A stretch of 36,486 nt of DNA from Myxococcales bacterium (GTDB taxonomy: Bacteria; Myxococcota_A; Polyangia; Polyangiales; Polyangiaceae): the NCBI GenBank assembly GCA_023248735.1, contig JAHFDY010000024.1, positions 1-36,486 of the forward strand, in the 5' to 3' direction. The notes under the pieces were generated by a model. It was given only the letters and a program-made list of their open reading frames with translations. It did not search any database and was not told where the DNA came from. The position numbers and the translations under genes are program-made. The stretch's first letter is position 1; every line of letters begins with the position of its first letter. This document shows positions 7,006 to 15,509 of this stretch, one piece after another.

Positions 7006-9099
7006 TCAGCGATCCTTCTTCCCACTTGTGTCCAAGGGCGTGTCCAACGGCGGTGTGTAGATGACCGACGCTCTGCCATCGCTCTCCGCTTCAGGTGAGC
7101 TGCGACGCGAATCGATAATCGTTGGCGTTGCGCTCACGTCGAGCGCTGATCCGCGATCGTGAAATTCGTCGGGCGTTGGTGGCAGCGAGGACGAGCCGCC
7201 ATGGCCGAGCGCGTTCTTGCCCTCGAGAAATTTGAGCGTGGCGGCGCCGCTCGTCTTTTCGAGGACGCCACGCAGTTCACCAGGAAGTGGCGCCTCGACG
7301 ATCAGCTTTTGGCCCGTTCGTACGTGTTCGAACTCGACGCGCACGCAATGGAGAAAGAGGCGATCGAGTCCGTTCTTTTCCTCAAAGTACCGGTTGGTTG
7401 GCGAATGACCGTAGCGCTCGTCGCCGAGTACTGCGTGACCGACCGCGGAGAGGTGCCGACGAAGTTGATGCGGCCGCTCTTGTTCCGGAATGACGCGAAG
7501 AACGCTGTGGCCCGAGCTCACGGCGAGTCTGCGATAGCGCGTGCGCGCGGCGTGGACGCGACTTCCGTCACGAAGTTCGCGTGTGATAGCACCCTTTTGC
7601 GGCGTGATGCCGCGCACCACGGCGATGTAGATGCGCCTCGCGGATTCTGCGTCGAGCGCCTTGGTCCATGCATCAAGAAGGTCAGGTCGCTTGACGAATA
7701 CAACGAGGCCGCTCGTTCCTAAATCAACGCGCGTTACGCAGACCGCGTCGGCCATGCCTGGAATGGTTCGGACACGCGACGTGAGTGAGAGAGGCGTCGA
7801 TGCGCTCCCGACGGCTGGCTCATAAGCCGCCTTCTCGACGACGAGAATGTCCTCATCTTCGTGAATCGTCCGCGGCGGTGGCACTTGGGCCTTACGCAAA
7901 ATGGCAAGGGTCTCAACTTCGTCGGTAAGCGGAATCATGTCGAATGGCTTGATCGAAGCCGCCGCGTAGCCAAGGCGAGTGAAGTGATCGAGATCGCGGG
8001 CGAGTGTGTCCGGATTGCACGACACATAGACGACCGATTGAGGTGACAACTGCGCAATGGCTTCTCGCGCGAATGGGCTAACGCCTCGCCGAGGCGGATT
8101 GACGATGATGGAGTCGTGACTCTCTTTGCGCACGATCGCGAGCTTGAGCGCGTCGGTGGTGTCGGCGCACTCGGCCTCGATCACGAGTCCGAGCTTCTCT
8201 GCTGCGCGGCGCGCTTGTTCGACGGCGGGAGCAAACGATTCGATCAATTTGACGCTTGCTCCCTCCGTCGCGAGCGCGAGGGCGAACGCACCGGAGCCGC
8301 CGTAAAGATCGAGAATGCGGAGCGTGGAGAATTTCCCCAATTGCTTGATGTGCTCGAAGACCGCATTGTGAATGGCGAGCGCCTGCCCGCGATGGGCCTG
8401 CGCGAACGATCCGAACGTTGCCAAGTGTTTGGTACGGCCCAGCGCATCGAAGAGCGAGTTCACGCCGAAAACATGGGTGCTCTTCGTGCCGAGCACTTGA
8501 GGCGACTGGCCGTCATGAAAGTTGACGGACACACCCGCGACTTCGGGCACGCGCGCGACGAGAGCTTCCGCCGCGCGTTTGCACACGCCCATGTCGACGT
8601 TTTGCGACGTGACAAGCGTGACCAGGAGTCTCGATTCGGCGCCAACCTCACGGATGACCTCGCGAACGTCGATGGCGCGCAGTGCGCCACCTTGCTCCTG
8701 CACGCCAAGCTCTCCGAAGGCGGAAGCGCCATCACGAAGCATTGACCGAATGGCGTCAACTGCCCTGACGATTGTCGGAGCGAGGACTTGGCACTGTTCG
8801 ATGTCGACGAGTTGGTGTCCACCGCCACGCGCATAGAGGCCGACGGCACCTTGCGCACCGACCATCAGTTTCGCCCGGGTGCGGTAGTGGCTGATTGGCT
8901 TGGCTGCCTCGACCGCGGATGTGTACGTGAGCTCAAGTGCGGGAAATCGTGAGAGCGCGCCAACGACGCGAGCTCGCTTCTCGGCGAGCTGCTCAGGATA
9001 GGGCAGATGAATGAGCGGGCATCCGCCGCACGTCTCGGCGTGGACGCACGAGACATCCTCGTGGGAGGGTGCGGTTGCGAGGTGCGGCTCGGCCTTCAT
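7006..9099 (-). CDS. Fused m5U RNA methyltransferase (RlmD/TrmA type) and RluA-type pseudouridine synthase
   Basis: 697 aa carrying two RNA-modifying enzymes. Residues 1-405 match 23S rRNA uracil-5 methyltransferases: an iron-sulfur motif with Cys18, Cys24, Cys27 and Cys103 (CVHAETCGGCPLIH), a SAM site ILDLYGGSGAF at 262-272, NPPRRG at 334-339, the catalytic Cys361 in VSCNPDTL, and the base-region DEVETLAIL. The usual N-terminal TRAM domain appears absent. Residues 410-640 match RluA pseudouridine synthases: HEDEDILVVEKAA, the catalytic Asp459 in RVDLGTSGLVVF, then RPHQLRRHLSAVGHAVLGDERYG. All key residues are kept, so both halves may be active. The target is probably rRNA but could be tRNA. 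The last 55 residues are low complexity. It diverges from the flavoprotein gene with a 99-bp spacer. Confidence 0.92.
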   Translation of the reverse strand: MKAEPHLATAPSHEDVSCVHAETCGGCPLIHLPYPEQLAEKRARVVGALSRFPALELTYTSAVEAAKPISHYRTRAKLMVGAQGAVGLYARGGGHQLVDIEQCQVLAPTIVRAVDAIRSMLRDGASAFGELGVQEQGGALRAIDVREVIREVGAESRLLVTLVTSQNVDMGVCKRAAEALVARVPEVAGVSVNFHDGQSPQVLGTKSTHVFGVNSLFDALGRTKHLATFGSFAQAHRGQALAIHNAVFEHIKQLGKFSTLRILDLYGGSGAFALALATEGASVKLIESFAPAVEQARRAAEKLGLVIEAECADTTDALKLAIVRKESHDSIIVNPPRRGVSPFAREAIAQLSPQSVVYVSCNPDTLARDLDHFTRLGYAAASIKPFDMIPLTDEVETLAILRKAQVPPPRTIHEDEDILVVEKAAYEPAVGSASTPLSLTSRVRTIPGMADAVCVTRVDLGTSGLVVFVKRPDLLDAWTKALDAESARRIYIAVVRGITPQKGAITRELRDGSRVHAARTRYRRLAVSSGHSVLRVIPEQERPHQLRRHLSAVGHAVLGDERYGHSPTNRYFEEKNGLDRLFLHCVRVEFEHVRTGQKLIVEAPLPGELRGVLEKTSGAATLKFLEGKNALGHGGSSSLPPTPDEFHDRGSALDVSATPTIIDSRRSSPEAESDGRASVIYTPPLDTPLDTSGKKDR

Positions 9100-9198
9100 C
9101 GCGGAGGGTTCAGGCTATCACGGCAATCCTTGGTCATGCGACGAAGCGCATTCGCGATCGTTGTGGGCGAATCGGAACTAAGCTGCGACTGATAAGCC

Positions 9199-10395
9199 GT
9201 GTCTTCGCACCCACTGATCATCGTCGGCGCTGGCCCATCAGGTGTCACAACGGCACTTGCGCTCGTACATGCGCAGCCTGCGCTCGCGGGAAGAATCGTT
9301 GTCGTCGAGAAACACCACTTCCCACGAGAAAAATACTGTGCCGGCGCGCTAGGCATGCGCGGCGAAAAGCTCCTTTTGGCTATGGATGCGATGCCCGACG
9401 TGCCTTCATGTCCATTCGATGGCATTCGCTTTCGCGGCCTCTTCGGTCAGACCGAAGCGCGCCTGGCATCGATAGGTCGCGTCGTACGTCGCATCGAATT
9501 CGACCATGCGCTCGTCGGCATCGCCCGTGCGCGTGGCGTGCGCGTCGATGAAGGCGTGAACGTTCTCGGCCTCGAAATCGAGAGCGACGGTGTCACGCTG
9601 AAAACGAACAGAGGGCGGTACAGCGCCGGCGTCGTTGTCGGCGCCGATGGAGTCGGGAGCATCGTGCGCAAGGCGATGGGCCTCCCACGAGGCGACCTTC
9701 GCGCTCAGGTTCTCGAGCTCGATACGGAGATCCTCGAGCATGAAAAAGATCTCTCAATGATCGATTTCGACGCCGCGGATCGTGATTTGCCAGGCTACTA
9801 TTGGGACTTTCCAACCGTCGTCGAAGGACAAGCACTCATGTGCCGGGGCGCCTACAAGTTGCTCGTCGACGGAACCGATGGGGCCGACCTTCGAGAGCGG
9901 TTCGCAGCGCGCCTTCGCCACATGGGTCTCTCAATCGACCGTTACAAAAACAAGCGTTACGCGGAACGCGGCCTCGAGGTGATGACGGCTGTTGGCAAAG
10001 GGCGCCTCCTTCTTGTCGGTGAGGCAGCCGGCATTGACCCAGCGACGGGCGAGGGGATCGCGCAGGCCATCGAATATGGAACGGTCGCGGGCACATTTGT
10101 CTCAGAAGCGCTTGCACGCGACACGCGTGACATCGGCGGCGCGTTTGACGCGCACTTTCGCACCACGAGGCTCTACCGCGATCTGCGCATTCGCGAACGT
10201 TTCGCGCGGCACTTTTACGGCAGGGAGCGCGAGTCGATCGATCGCTTCTTTGTCGAATCCGATGCGGCCATTCACGTTGGGTGCCAGCACTTTGCGAACG
10301 AGCCGTACGATGGACTCAAGCTTGTCGAAGCAGGCGCGCGCGCCGTCTCGCATGGCGTTGGCGCTTTGGTAGAACGAGCCCTCCGAGGGTCGTGA
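9199..10395 (+). CDS. FAD-dependent oxidoreductase, geranylgeranyl reductase family
   Basis: 398 aa from a GTG start. The N-terminus has the FAD dinucleotide-binding loop GAGPSG at residues 10-15 followed by VVVEKHHFPREKYCAGAL, the pattern of geranylgeranyl reductase and related flavoproteins. VVGADGVGSIVRKAMG follows in the middle, and the second FAD motif GRLLLVGEAAGIDPATGEGI lies at about residue 269. Such enzymes reduce isoprenoid chains or hydroxylate or halogenate aromatic compounds. The exact substrate cannot be told, since neither a quinone nor a carotenoid pathway gene is adjacent. It stands alone between the divergent RNA-modification gene and the downstream toxin-antitoxin pair. 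Confidence 0.87.
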   Translation: MSSHPLIIVGAGPSGVTTALALVHAQPALAGRIVVVEKHHFPREKYCAGALGMRGEKLLLAMDAMPDVPSCPFDGIRFRGLFGQTEARLASIGRVVRRIEFDHALVGIARARGVRVDEGVNVLGLEIESDGVTLKTNRGRYSAGVVVGADGVGSIVRKAMGLPRGDLRAQVLELDTEILEHEKDLSMIDFDAADRDLPGYYWDFPTVVEGQALMCRGAYKLLVDGTDGADLRERFAARLRHMGLSIDRYKNKRYAERGLEVMTAVGKGRLLLVGEAAGIDPATGEGIAQAIEYGTVAGTFVSEALARDTRDIGGAFDAHFRTTRLYRDLRIRERFARHFYGRERESIDRFFVESDAAIHVGCQHFANEPYDGLKLVEAGARAVSHGVGALVERALRGS

Positions 10396-10410
10396 AGGCT
10401 CCTTGTGCAC

Positions 10411-10439
10411 TTGTTCTATGTATGTGCTATATGTGTATC
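10411..10439 (+). promoter_or_regulatory. Possible vapB promoter/operator with near-direct repeats
   Basis: Two similar units, CTATGTATGTG and CTATATGTGTA, lie side by side. An extended -10-like TGCTATATG ends at 10433, which would put transcription start near the GTG at 10440. No convincing -35 box is at the right distance. VapBC pairs usually bind repeats at their own promoter, so autoregulation is plausible here. Confidence 0.3.
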
Positions 10440-10661
10440 GTGCCGCAGCTTCATCTCTACGTTTCAGAGGACGTCGCCGAGCGCATTCGACTGCGAGCGC
10501 GCGCGAAGCGGCTTAGTGTCTCGCAATACCTCGCCGACGTCGTGGAGCAGCAGGTCGCATCTGAATGGCCCGAGGACTTCTTCAGTAAGGTCGTGGGGCG
10601 GTGGCAAGGGCCGCTCAAGCGGGCACCGCAAGGCAAACTCGAGACGAGGGAAAAGTTCTAG
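10440..10661 (+). CDS. Antitoxin of a VapBC-type pair, ribbon-helix-helix-like
   Basis: 73 aa from the GTG at 10440; an ATG at 10431 would add three residues. I prefer the GTG because it gives a normal antitoxin start (PQLHLYVSEDVAERIRLRAR) and would sit at the transcription start expected from the upstream -10-like box, giving a leaderless message. The N-terminal beta-strand and RARAKRLSVSQYLADVVEQQV helices fit a ribbon-helix-helix or related DNA-binding fold. The C-terminal WPEDFFSKVVGRWQG segment is the part expected to wrap around the toxin. It ends 4 bp before vapC. Longer upstream extensions of the frame overlap the flavoprotein gene and are rejected. Confidence 0.72.
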   Translation: MPQLHLYVSEDVAERIRLRARAKRLSVSQYLADVVEQQVASEWPEDFFSKVVGRWQGPLKRAPQGKLETREKF

Positions 10662-10665
10662 GGAG

Positions 10666-11064
10666 ATGCCCTACCTACTCGATACCAACGCTTGCATCCG
10701 CGTTCTCACCGGCCGATCGAAACGCCTGAACGACCGCTTAGAAAGGACGAGCCCTCGCGAGATTCGGCTTTGCGCTCCGGTGAAAGCCGAGCTGCTCTTC
10801 GGCGCTCGAAAAAGCACGAAGGTTGCCGCGAACCTTACGCTTCTCACGCAGTTCTTTGCAGCATTCGCAAGTTATCCTTTTGACGATCTTTGCGCGGAGC
10901 ACTACGGCGCGATACGCGCGGAACTCGCCCGTGCGGGCACGCCCATTGGCCCCAACGACCTGTTGATCGCCTCAGTTGCGCGCGCTTGCGATGCGACACT
11001 TGTGACCCACAACGTGAGCGAGTTCATCCGCGTTTCAGGACTGCGCGTCGACGATTGGGAATGA
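10666..11064 (+). CDS. vapC: VapC-like PIN-domain ribonuclease toxin
   Basis: 132 aa, normal for a VapC toxin. The PIN active site is visible: Asp6 in LLDTNACI, Glu42 in KAELLFGA, Asp98 in GPNDLLIAS, and the TLVTHNVSEF segment near residue 111 that carries Asn116 in this subfamily. Such enzymes cut RNA, often initiator tRNA or rRNA, when the antitoxin is degraded. The start is ATG with GGGAG directly upstream, 4 bp after the antitoxin stop. A longer open frame reaches back to 10405, but that part is out of frame with the antitoxin and not protein-like. The pair is inserted between the flavoprotein gene and the convergent asnS. Confidence 0.9.
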   Translation: MPYLLDTNACIRVLTGRSKRLNDRLERTSPREIRLCAPVKAELLFGARKSTKVAANLTLLTQFFAAFASYPFDDLCAEHYGAIRAELARAGTPIGPNDLLIASVARACDATLVTHNVSEFIRVSGLRVDDWE

Positions 11065-11093
11065 CACAACAAGTGTGTTGCGAGGCGCAGTCG

Positions 11094-12398
11094 TCAAGGA
11101 GATAGACGATTGAGCATGCGCGGAAACGGGATGGTTTCGCGGACGTGTGGTAGCCCGCAAATCCACGCAACCGAACGTTCGATTCCGAGGCCAAAGCCCG
11201 CGTGCGGAACGCTACCGTAGCGGCGAAGATCGAGAAACCACTCGAACGCTTCTTTCGGAAGTTTGTGGTGGGTAATGGCTGCCTCAAGCGTTGCGAGGTC
11301 ATCTTCGCGTTGACCACCGCCGATGATCTCGCCGTAGCCTTCGGGTGCAAGAACATCCATGTTGAGCGCGAGTGCCGTGTTTTCGGGGTCGCGCTTGAAA
11401 TAGAACGCCTTAAGATCCATTGGATAGCGGTGCACGATGACTGGGCGGTCGAACTGGTTCGAAATGACAGTCTCTTCGTCCCCTCCAAAGTCGTCGCCGA
11501 CCTTCGCTTCCGGGTGGCCGTTCTTTTGCAAATATTCGATCGCTTCTTGATAGGTAATGCGCGGAAACGGCGACTGCACCTTTTCAAGAAGCGCAGTGTC
11601 CCGTTCGAGGGTCTTGAGTTCCTCTCGACGCGTTTCGAGTACGCGCTGTACGATGAACGCCAAGAAGTCTTCCGCGAGTTGCATGTCGCCGGCGAGGTCC
11701 ATGTATGCGACCTCAGGCTCGACCATCCAGAATTCGGCGAGATGACGCCGCGTTTTCGACTTCTCTGCGCGGAACGTCGGGCCGAAGCAGTATGCGCGAC
11801 CTACCGCAGCAGCCGCAGCCTCCATGTACAGCTGGCCCGACTGCGTGAGGAAAGCGGGTTCGCCATGATAGTCCGTTTCGAAAAGCGTGCTGGTCCCCTC
11901 GCAAGCGTTCGGTGTGAAAATCGGCGCGTCCACGAGCGTGAAGTCGCGGCCATCGAAGAAGTCGCGCACGGCTTTGATGATGCAATGGCGGACGCGCAAG
12001 ATCGCGTGTTGGCGCTTGCTGCGCAGCCAGAGATGGCGATGGTCCATCAGGAAGTCGGTGCCGTGTTCCTTTGGGGTGATCGGATACTCTTGGGTAACCG
12101 CGTTGACGATCTTGAGTTCGCTCACGCCGAGCTCGAACGTGCCCTTGAGCTTGCCGTGTTCGCGGACGGTGCCGGTGACTTCGAGGCTGGACTCTTGGGC
12201 GATGCGATCCGCGGCGGCAAATAGCTCCGGAGAAACATCGCCCTTGAACACGACGCATTGCGCGATGCCCGAGCCGTCACGCACTTCAAGGAAATGGAGC
12301 TTGCCGCTTGAGCGGCGGTTGTACAGCCACCCCTTAATCGTAACAGGCTCGTTTACAAATCGACTCAGCTCGCTCACGGCCACGGTTCGTGCACTCAT
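11094..12398 (-). CDS. asnS: Asparaginyl-tRNA synthetase
   Basis: 434 aa, normal AsnRS size. It charges tRNA-Asn with asparagine in the cytosol. The N-terminal OB-fold anticodon-binding domain (residues 1-105) has [24 protein letters not shown]. The class II catalytic core has motif 2 [24 protein letters not shown] and motif 3 [27 protein letters not shown] near the C-terminus. The ATG at 12398 is chosen because [11 protein letters not shown] starts the OB fold; the open frame extends 20 codons further but runs into the upstream gene. It follows the thioesterase gene after 56 bp and may be co-transcribed. A dedicated AsnRS implies that the GatB in this window serves mainly Gln-tRNA formation. 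Confidence 0.97.
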   Translation of the reverse strand: MSARTVAVSELSRFVNEPVTIKGWLYNRRSSGKLHFLEVRDGSGIAQCVVFKGDVSPELFAAADRIAQESSLEVTGTVREHGKLKGTFELGVSELKIVNAVTQEYPITPKEHGTDFLMDHRHLWLRSKRQHAILRVRHCIIKAVRDFFDGRDFTLVDAPIFTPNACEGTSTLFETDYHGEPAFLTQSGQLYMEAAAAAVGRAYCFGPTFRAEKSKTRRHLAEFWMVEPEVAYMDLAGDMQLAEDFLAFIVQRVLETRREELKTLERDTALLEKVQSPFPRITYQEAIEYLQKNGHPEAKVGDDFGGDEETVISNQFDRPVIVHRYPMDLKAFYFKRDPENTALALNMDVLAPEGYGEIIGGGQREDDLATLEAAITHHKLPKEAFEWFLDLRRYGSVPHAGFGLGIERSVAWICGLPHVRETIPFPRMLNRLSP

Positions 12399-12454
12399 GG
12401 CGCTCCGACATAACACGATCGGCCCCGACTTTGGGCCGCGTCGTTCCTTCCAGG

Positions 12455-12925
12455 TCACGGCTTAGAGAGCCGCGATTCCTTTCTCGCGACGCCGCTCGCT
12501 TGCGAGGCGCGGAGTTCGGCGGTGTCGAGCACCAGTTCAGGCACCAAGGTGGGCTTTCGATTTTCGTCGAGGGCAACGAATGTGACAAGCGCGTCAACGC
12601 ACGGCCACTCTCGTCCGCTGACGGAATCTTCCCCACTGCACTCAACGTGAATCTCAATCGACGTTCGGAATGCAGCGGTGACCTTTGCGCGCAGCCTCAC
12701 AACCTCGCCGACGCGAACCGGATTCACGAAGCGTAGATCGTCGACGAACGCCGTCACGCAAAGGCGACCCGTGTGGCGCTGAGCGCATATTGCTGCGCAG
12801 AGATCGACCCAAGCCATGATTTGACCACCGAAAACGTTGCCAAACGCATTGGCGTGTTGAGGCAGCACGTACTCTGTCATGTCGGTGATCGACGCGGACT
12901 GAGCCTTTTGGGGACGCTCGGGCAT
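12455..12925 (-). CDS. Acyl-CoA thioesterase, hotdog fold (YciA/BACH type)
   Basis: 156 aa with one hotdog domain. The signature [28 protein letters not shown] at residues 24-51 contains the conserved Asn, the GG turn and the catalytic-type Asp of YciA/BACH thioesterases. [19 protein letters not shown] follows. These enzymes cleave acyl-CoA to free acid and CoA. Chain-length preference cannot be read from the sequence. The last 20 residues are polar and probably disordered. It lies upstream of asnS on the same strand with a 56-bp gap and is divergent from the deacetylase gene across a 102-bp spacer. Confidence 0.92.
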   Translation of the reverse strand: MPERPQKAQSASITDMTEYVLPQHANAFGNVFGGQIMAWVDLCAAICAQRHTGRLCVTAFVDDLRFVNPVRVGEVVRLRAKVTAAFRTSIEIHVECSGEDSVSGREWPCVDALVTFVALDENRKPTLVPELVLDTAELRASQASGVARKESRLSKP

Positions 12926-13027
12926 GCGCCAGAGTTACCTGCTCATCGCCTTGCATTACCAGGGCAACGCGCTACTGCAGGAGCGACATGTGGGGCAATC
13001 GGCTACCTCATGCGCAGGGGAGCAGAC

Positions 13028-14116
13028 ATGAAAAGCGGTTTTGCGCGGAAAATTACGGCGTTTGGCGTGCTTGCGGTCGCGTGCGCACCGATCGGCACGG
13101 GTTGCGGCGGAGCAGGTGACGAGGCCTTCGAGGGCGATGGCGTCGGAGCTGACTTCAGCGAAGTCGGGATCGCCGTTCCGTCTACATTGGGCCTCGACAA
13201 GAGCCACAAGCTTTACCTTACGTTTGACGACGGTCCTCACGCAGTCAACACACCGAAGGTTCTCGATGTGCTGAAGAAGCATGGTGTCACCGCTACCTTC
13301 TTCATCACGGGCACGAGCATCTCGGGCAACGAGTCGCTGATTCGCCGTGAGATCGCCGAGGGACACCTCGTCGGCAACCACCAATACAAACACGAGCAAG
13401 CGTCGAACACGAACTTCAACGTGTGGGTGCCGATGGAACGTGACTGGCTGTACAGCATCACGTCAGTCAAGCAACCTTACTATTTTCGTTACCCCTATGG
13501 CGCGGGCACGAGCACGAAAGAAGCAGTTCTCAAGACGCAGGGTTACGTCGACGGCGGCATCGGTTGGGACATCGACACGGACGACTGGTGCTTCGCCGAT
13601 GGCTACTGCGACCGCACGCCTGGGTATCCGACGGACTACAAAGGGTGGGTCTACAAAGAGGCCAAGCGCGTCGGGGGCGGCGTGATGTTGTTCCACGACA
13701 TTCAGTCGATCACGGCGGCAAATATCGACACCATCATCACCCAACTCAAGGCAGACGGTTTCACGTTTGGCGCACTGCCCACGACCATCAAGACTGGCAT
13801 GAGCGTATCAACTTGGGTCGGGGACGCTTGCGTTGTCGATGCAGACTGCACGTTCACCGGAGGCCTCTGCAACAAGAAGTCCGGTGCGACACTTGGAACG
13901 TGCACAGAAGTTTGCACCCATTCGTGCCCTGACCAGTCAAACGAGGCGACGACGTTCTGCATCACCGACCCTGACAACGCGAGCCGCGGCATTTGCGTAC
14001 CCAAGGCTTCGTCGACGTACAACCTCAGCTGCGCAACGTATGCGGGCAGACTGAGTTACAAATCGAGCGTTTATCGTCCCGATCGTTCGAGCTCAGCGAC
14101 GGTGTGCAGTCCTTGA
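13028..14116 (+). CDS. Secreted polysaccharide deacetylase (CE4/NodB) with Cys-rich tail
   Basis: 362 aa. The ATG at 13028 follows a good AGGGGAG ribosome site; an open frame further upstream overlaps the divergent gene and is rejected. The N-terminal signal ends in a lipobox-like LAVAC (Cys19). The NodB domain (about 60-250) keeps its motifs: TFDDGPH (metal Asp and general base), GNHQYKHE (the two metal His), RYPYG, DTDDW and VMLFHD. It should remove acetyl groups from a cell-wall or extracellular N-acetyl sugar polymer at the cell surface. The last 95 residues contain ten Cys in a CxxDxxC-like pattern typical of extracellular disulfide-rich modules. The stop is one base from the converging lipoprotein gene. 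Confidence 0.93.
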   Translation: MKSGFARKITAFGVLAVACAPIGTGCGGAGDEAFEGDGVGADFSEVGIAVPSTLGLDKSHKLYLTFDDGPHAVNTPKVLDVLKKHGVTATFFITGTSISGNESLIRREIAEGHLVGNHQYKHEQASNTNFNVWVPMERDWLYSITSVKQPYYFRYPYGAGTSTKEAVLKTQGYVDGGIGWDIDTDDWCFADGYCDRTPGYPTDYKGWVYKEAKRVGGGVMLFHDIQSITAANIDTIITQLKADGFTFGALPTTIKTGMSVSTWVGDACVVDADCTFTGGLCNKKSGATLGTCTEVCTHSCPDQSNEATTFCITDPDNASRGICVPKASSTYNLSCATYAGRLSYKSSVYRPDRSSSATVCSP

Positions 14117-14117
14117 A

Positions 14118-15476
14118 TTACTTCGGCGTCTTGATGGCCGCCGAGAACGTATTGAGCTTGCCCTTCAATTCGTCGAGAAATGTCACGTCGTTCGACCACG
14201 CGCTGGGTCCATTCGCGAAATTGAGAATGGCGGGGCGGGACGGGGCATTCAAGAAGGCTTGCAGAGCCGCGTCGAGCGCGGGAAAGTACGCATCGCGTGC
14301 GTTCGTTGTGCAGCCACCCGTGGTCGTCGCTTTCGTCACGGAATCGAAGGTGAAAATATCGATCTCAGCGCTCCCCCAGGCGAAGTGATCACGCTGCGCC
14401 ATCTCGTTAATTTTTGCGGTTTGTGCGGCAAGGAACGCCAACGTGTAGGTCGCATCGCAATGATCGTTCGTTGCAAGGAGCAGCGTGAACTCGACGATGT
14501 CGAAGCCCTGCCAGTTGATCTTGCTCATGTCGATCGTGCTGTAGACAGGATGATCCGTCGGGTAGTAGCGCCACGCGCTCGCGCCCATCAGCTTCCCAGT
14601 GAAGTACTTTTTTGACGTTGTTCGAACCGTATCGACGAGAAGCTGAACGAGACGAAATCGTTCCGAAGGCGCGATGCCAGAGAGCCCCGGCAACGTCGCA
14701 AGAATGTCCGCCTCGCCGGGGAAAGGCGCAAATACCTCCGCATTGACCGATTCGGCAACCTTCGCAGCAATTTCAACGCGCGGAACCATGACGCTTTGAA
14801 TCGCCGCTTCGATGTCGGCCGCCGAGTTGGTCGACGGCGGCTGGGGCTCGTGGGAGCCAAGGCCGTATGCGAAGTACCCGAGTTTCCCTTTGGCGCGCTC
14901 GCGCAGGATGTGCGCACCATAGGATCGCATCGAGGCTTCGAGCGTTCCACGCTCGGTGGTCATGTCGACAGTCTTGTTCGGACCGCGGAACTCAAAGAAT
15001 GGCGGAATGCCGGTGACGCTTGGCGAGGTGTGGTCGCGCGGCAAGCCAGCGTTGTCGAGGGCGTCGGTGAGGTCGAAAATGTAGCGCGCGCTTCCCATCC
15101 CACCGAGTTTTGACCCATCGGCACGATCGGTGAGATTTCCCCAATCGAGCTCGGTGGTTATCGCCGTCGTCGGCAGGGTCTTGCGCGGCCACTTTGCCGC
15201 GTTGCAGGCGAGCTCTCGGTCTGTCGGGTAAACCTGATCGGGACACTCAGGCGGTCCGACGATCCACGCGGCCATTTCATCGATCGAAGGGCAATACGGA
15301 TCGGCACTTGGACCTGGCGGCTGCGTCACGCGAGCGCCGCAGGCGGAAGACCAAGCGCCAGCGTCCGATCCATGCCCGCCGTCGTGGTCGTTATCGGATG
15401 GCGGCACACTTTTGTTCGAACAAGCCGCGCCTAACGTCAATCCAACGGTGACGACCGCATAACCCCATCGATTCAT
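14118..15476 (-). CDS. Lipoprotein of unknown function, possible TIM-barrel glycosidase
   Basis: 452 aa. The signal peptide ends in the lipobox LGAAC (Cys19), followed by an Asp/His/Gly-rich linker. The body contains spaced aromatic and acidic segments (EVFAPFPGEADI, GASAWRYYPTDHP, INWQGFDIVEF, HFAWGSAEIDIF) with the look of a TIM-barrel carbohydrate-active enzyme. I cannot match it to a named glycoside hydrolase family, and this is only an impression from the pattern. It is the last of three reverse-strand genes (ftsB, four-repeat lipoprotein, this) with a 33-bp gap to the one before. It faces the polysaccharide deacetylase, which fits a carbohydrate theme but does not prove one. Confidence 0.6.
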   Translation of the reverse strand: MNRWGYAVVTVGLTLGAACSNKSVPPSDNDHDGGHGSDAGAWSSACGARVTQPPGPSADPYCPSIDEMAAWIVGPPECPDQVYPTDRELACNAAKWPRKTLPTTAITTELDWGNLTDRADGSKLGGMGSARYIFDLTDALDNAGLPRDHTSPSVTGIPPFFEFRGPNKTVDMTTERGTLEASMRSYGAHILRERAKGKLGYFAYGLGSHEPQPPSTNSAADIEAAIQSVMVPRVEIAAKVAESVNAEVFAPFPGEADILATLPGLSGIAPSERFRLVQLLVDTVRTTSKKYFTGKLMGASAWRYYPTDHPVYSTIDMSKINWQGFDIVEFTLLLATNDHCDATYTLAFLAAQTAKINEMAQRDHFAWGSAEIDIFTFDSVTKATTTGGCTTNARDAYFPALDAALQAFLNAPSRPAILNFANGPSAWSNDVTFLDELKGKLNTFSAAIKTPK

Positions 15477-15509
15477 GAGCGAGAGGGTATTGCAATTGTT
15501 GCCGCGGGT

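Noticed and set aside
10405-10665. Longer start for the VapC frame
   Set aside because: The extra 87 codons overlap the antitoxin gene in another frame and are Ser/Arg-rich non-protein sequence.
12773-13027. Upstream extension of the deacetylase frame
   Set aside because: It overlaps the divergent thioesterase gene, is not protein-like, and the ATG at 13028 has both a ribosome site and a signal peptide.
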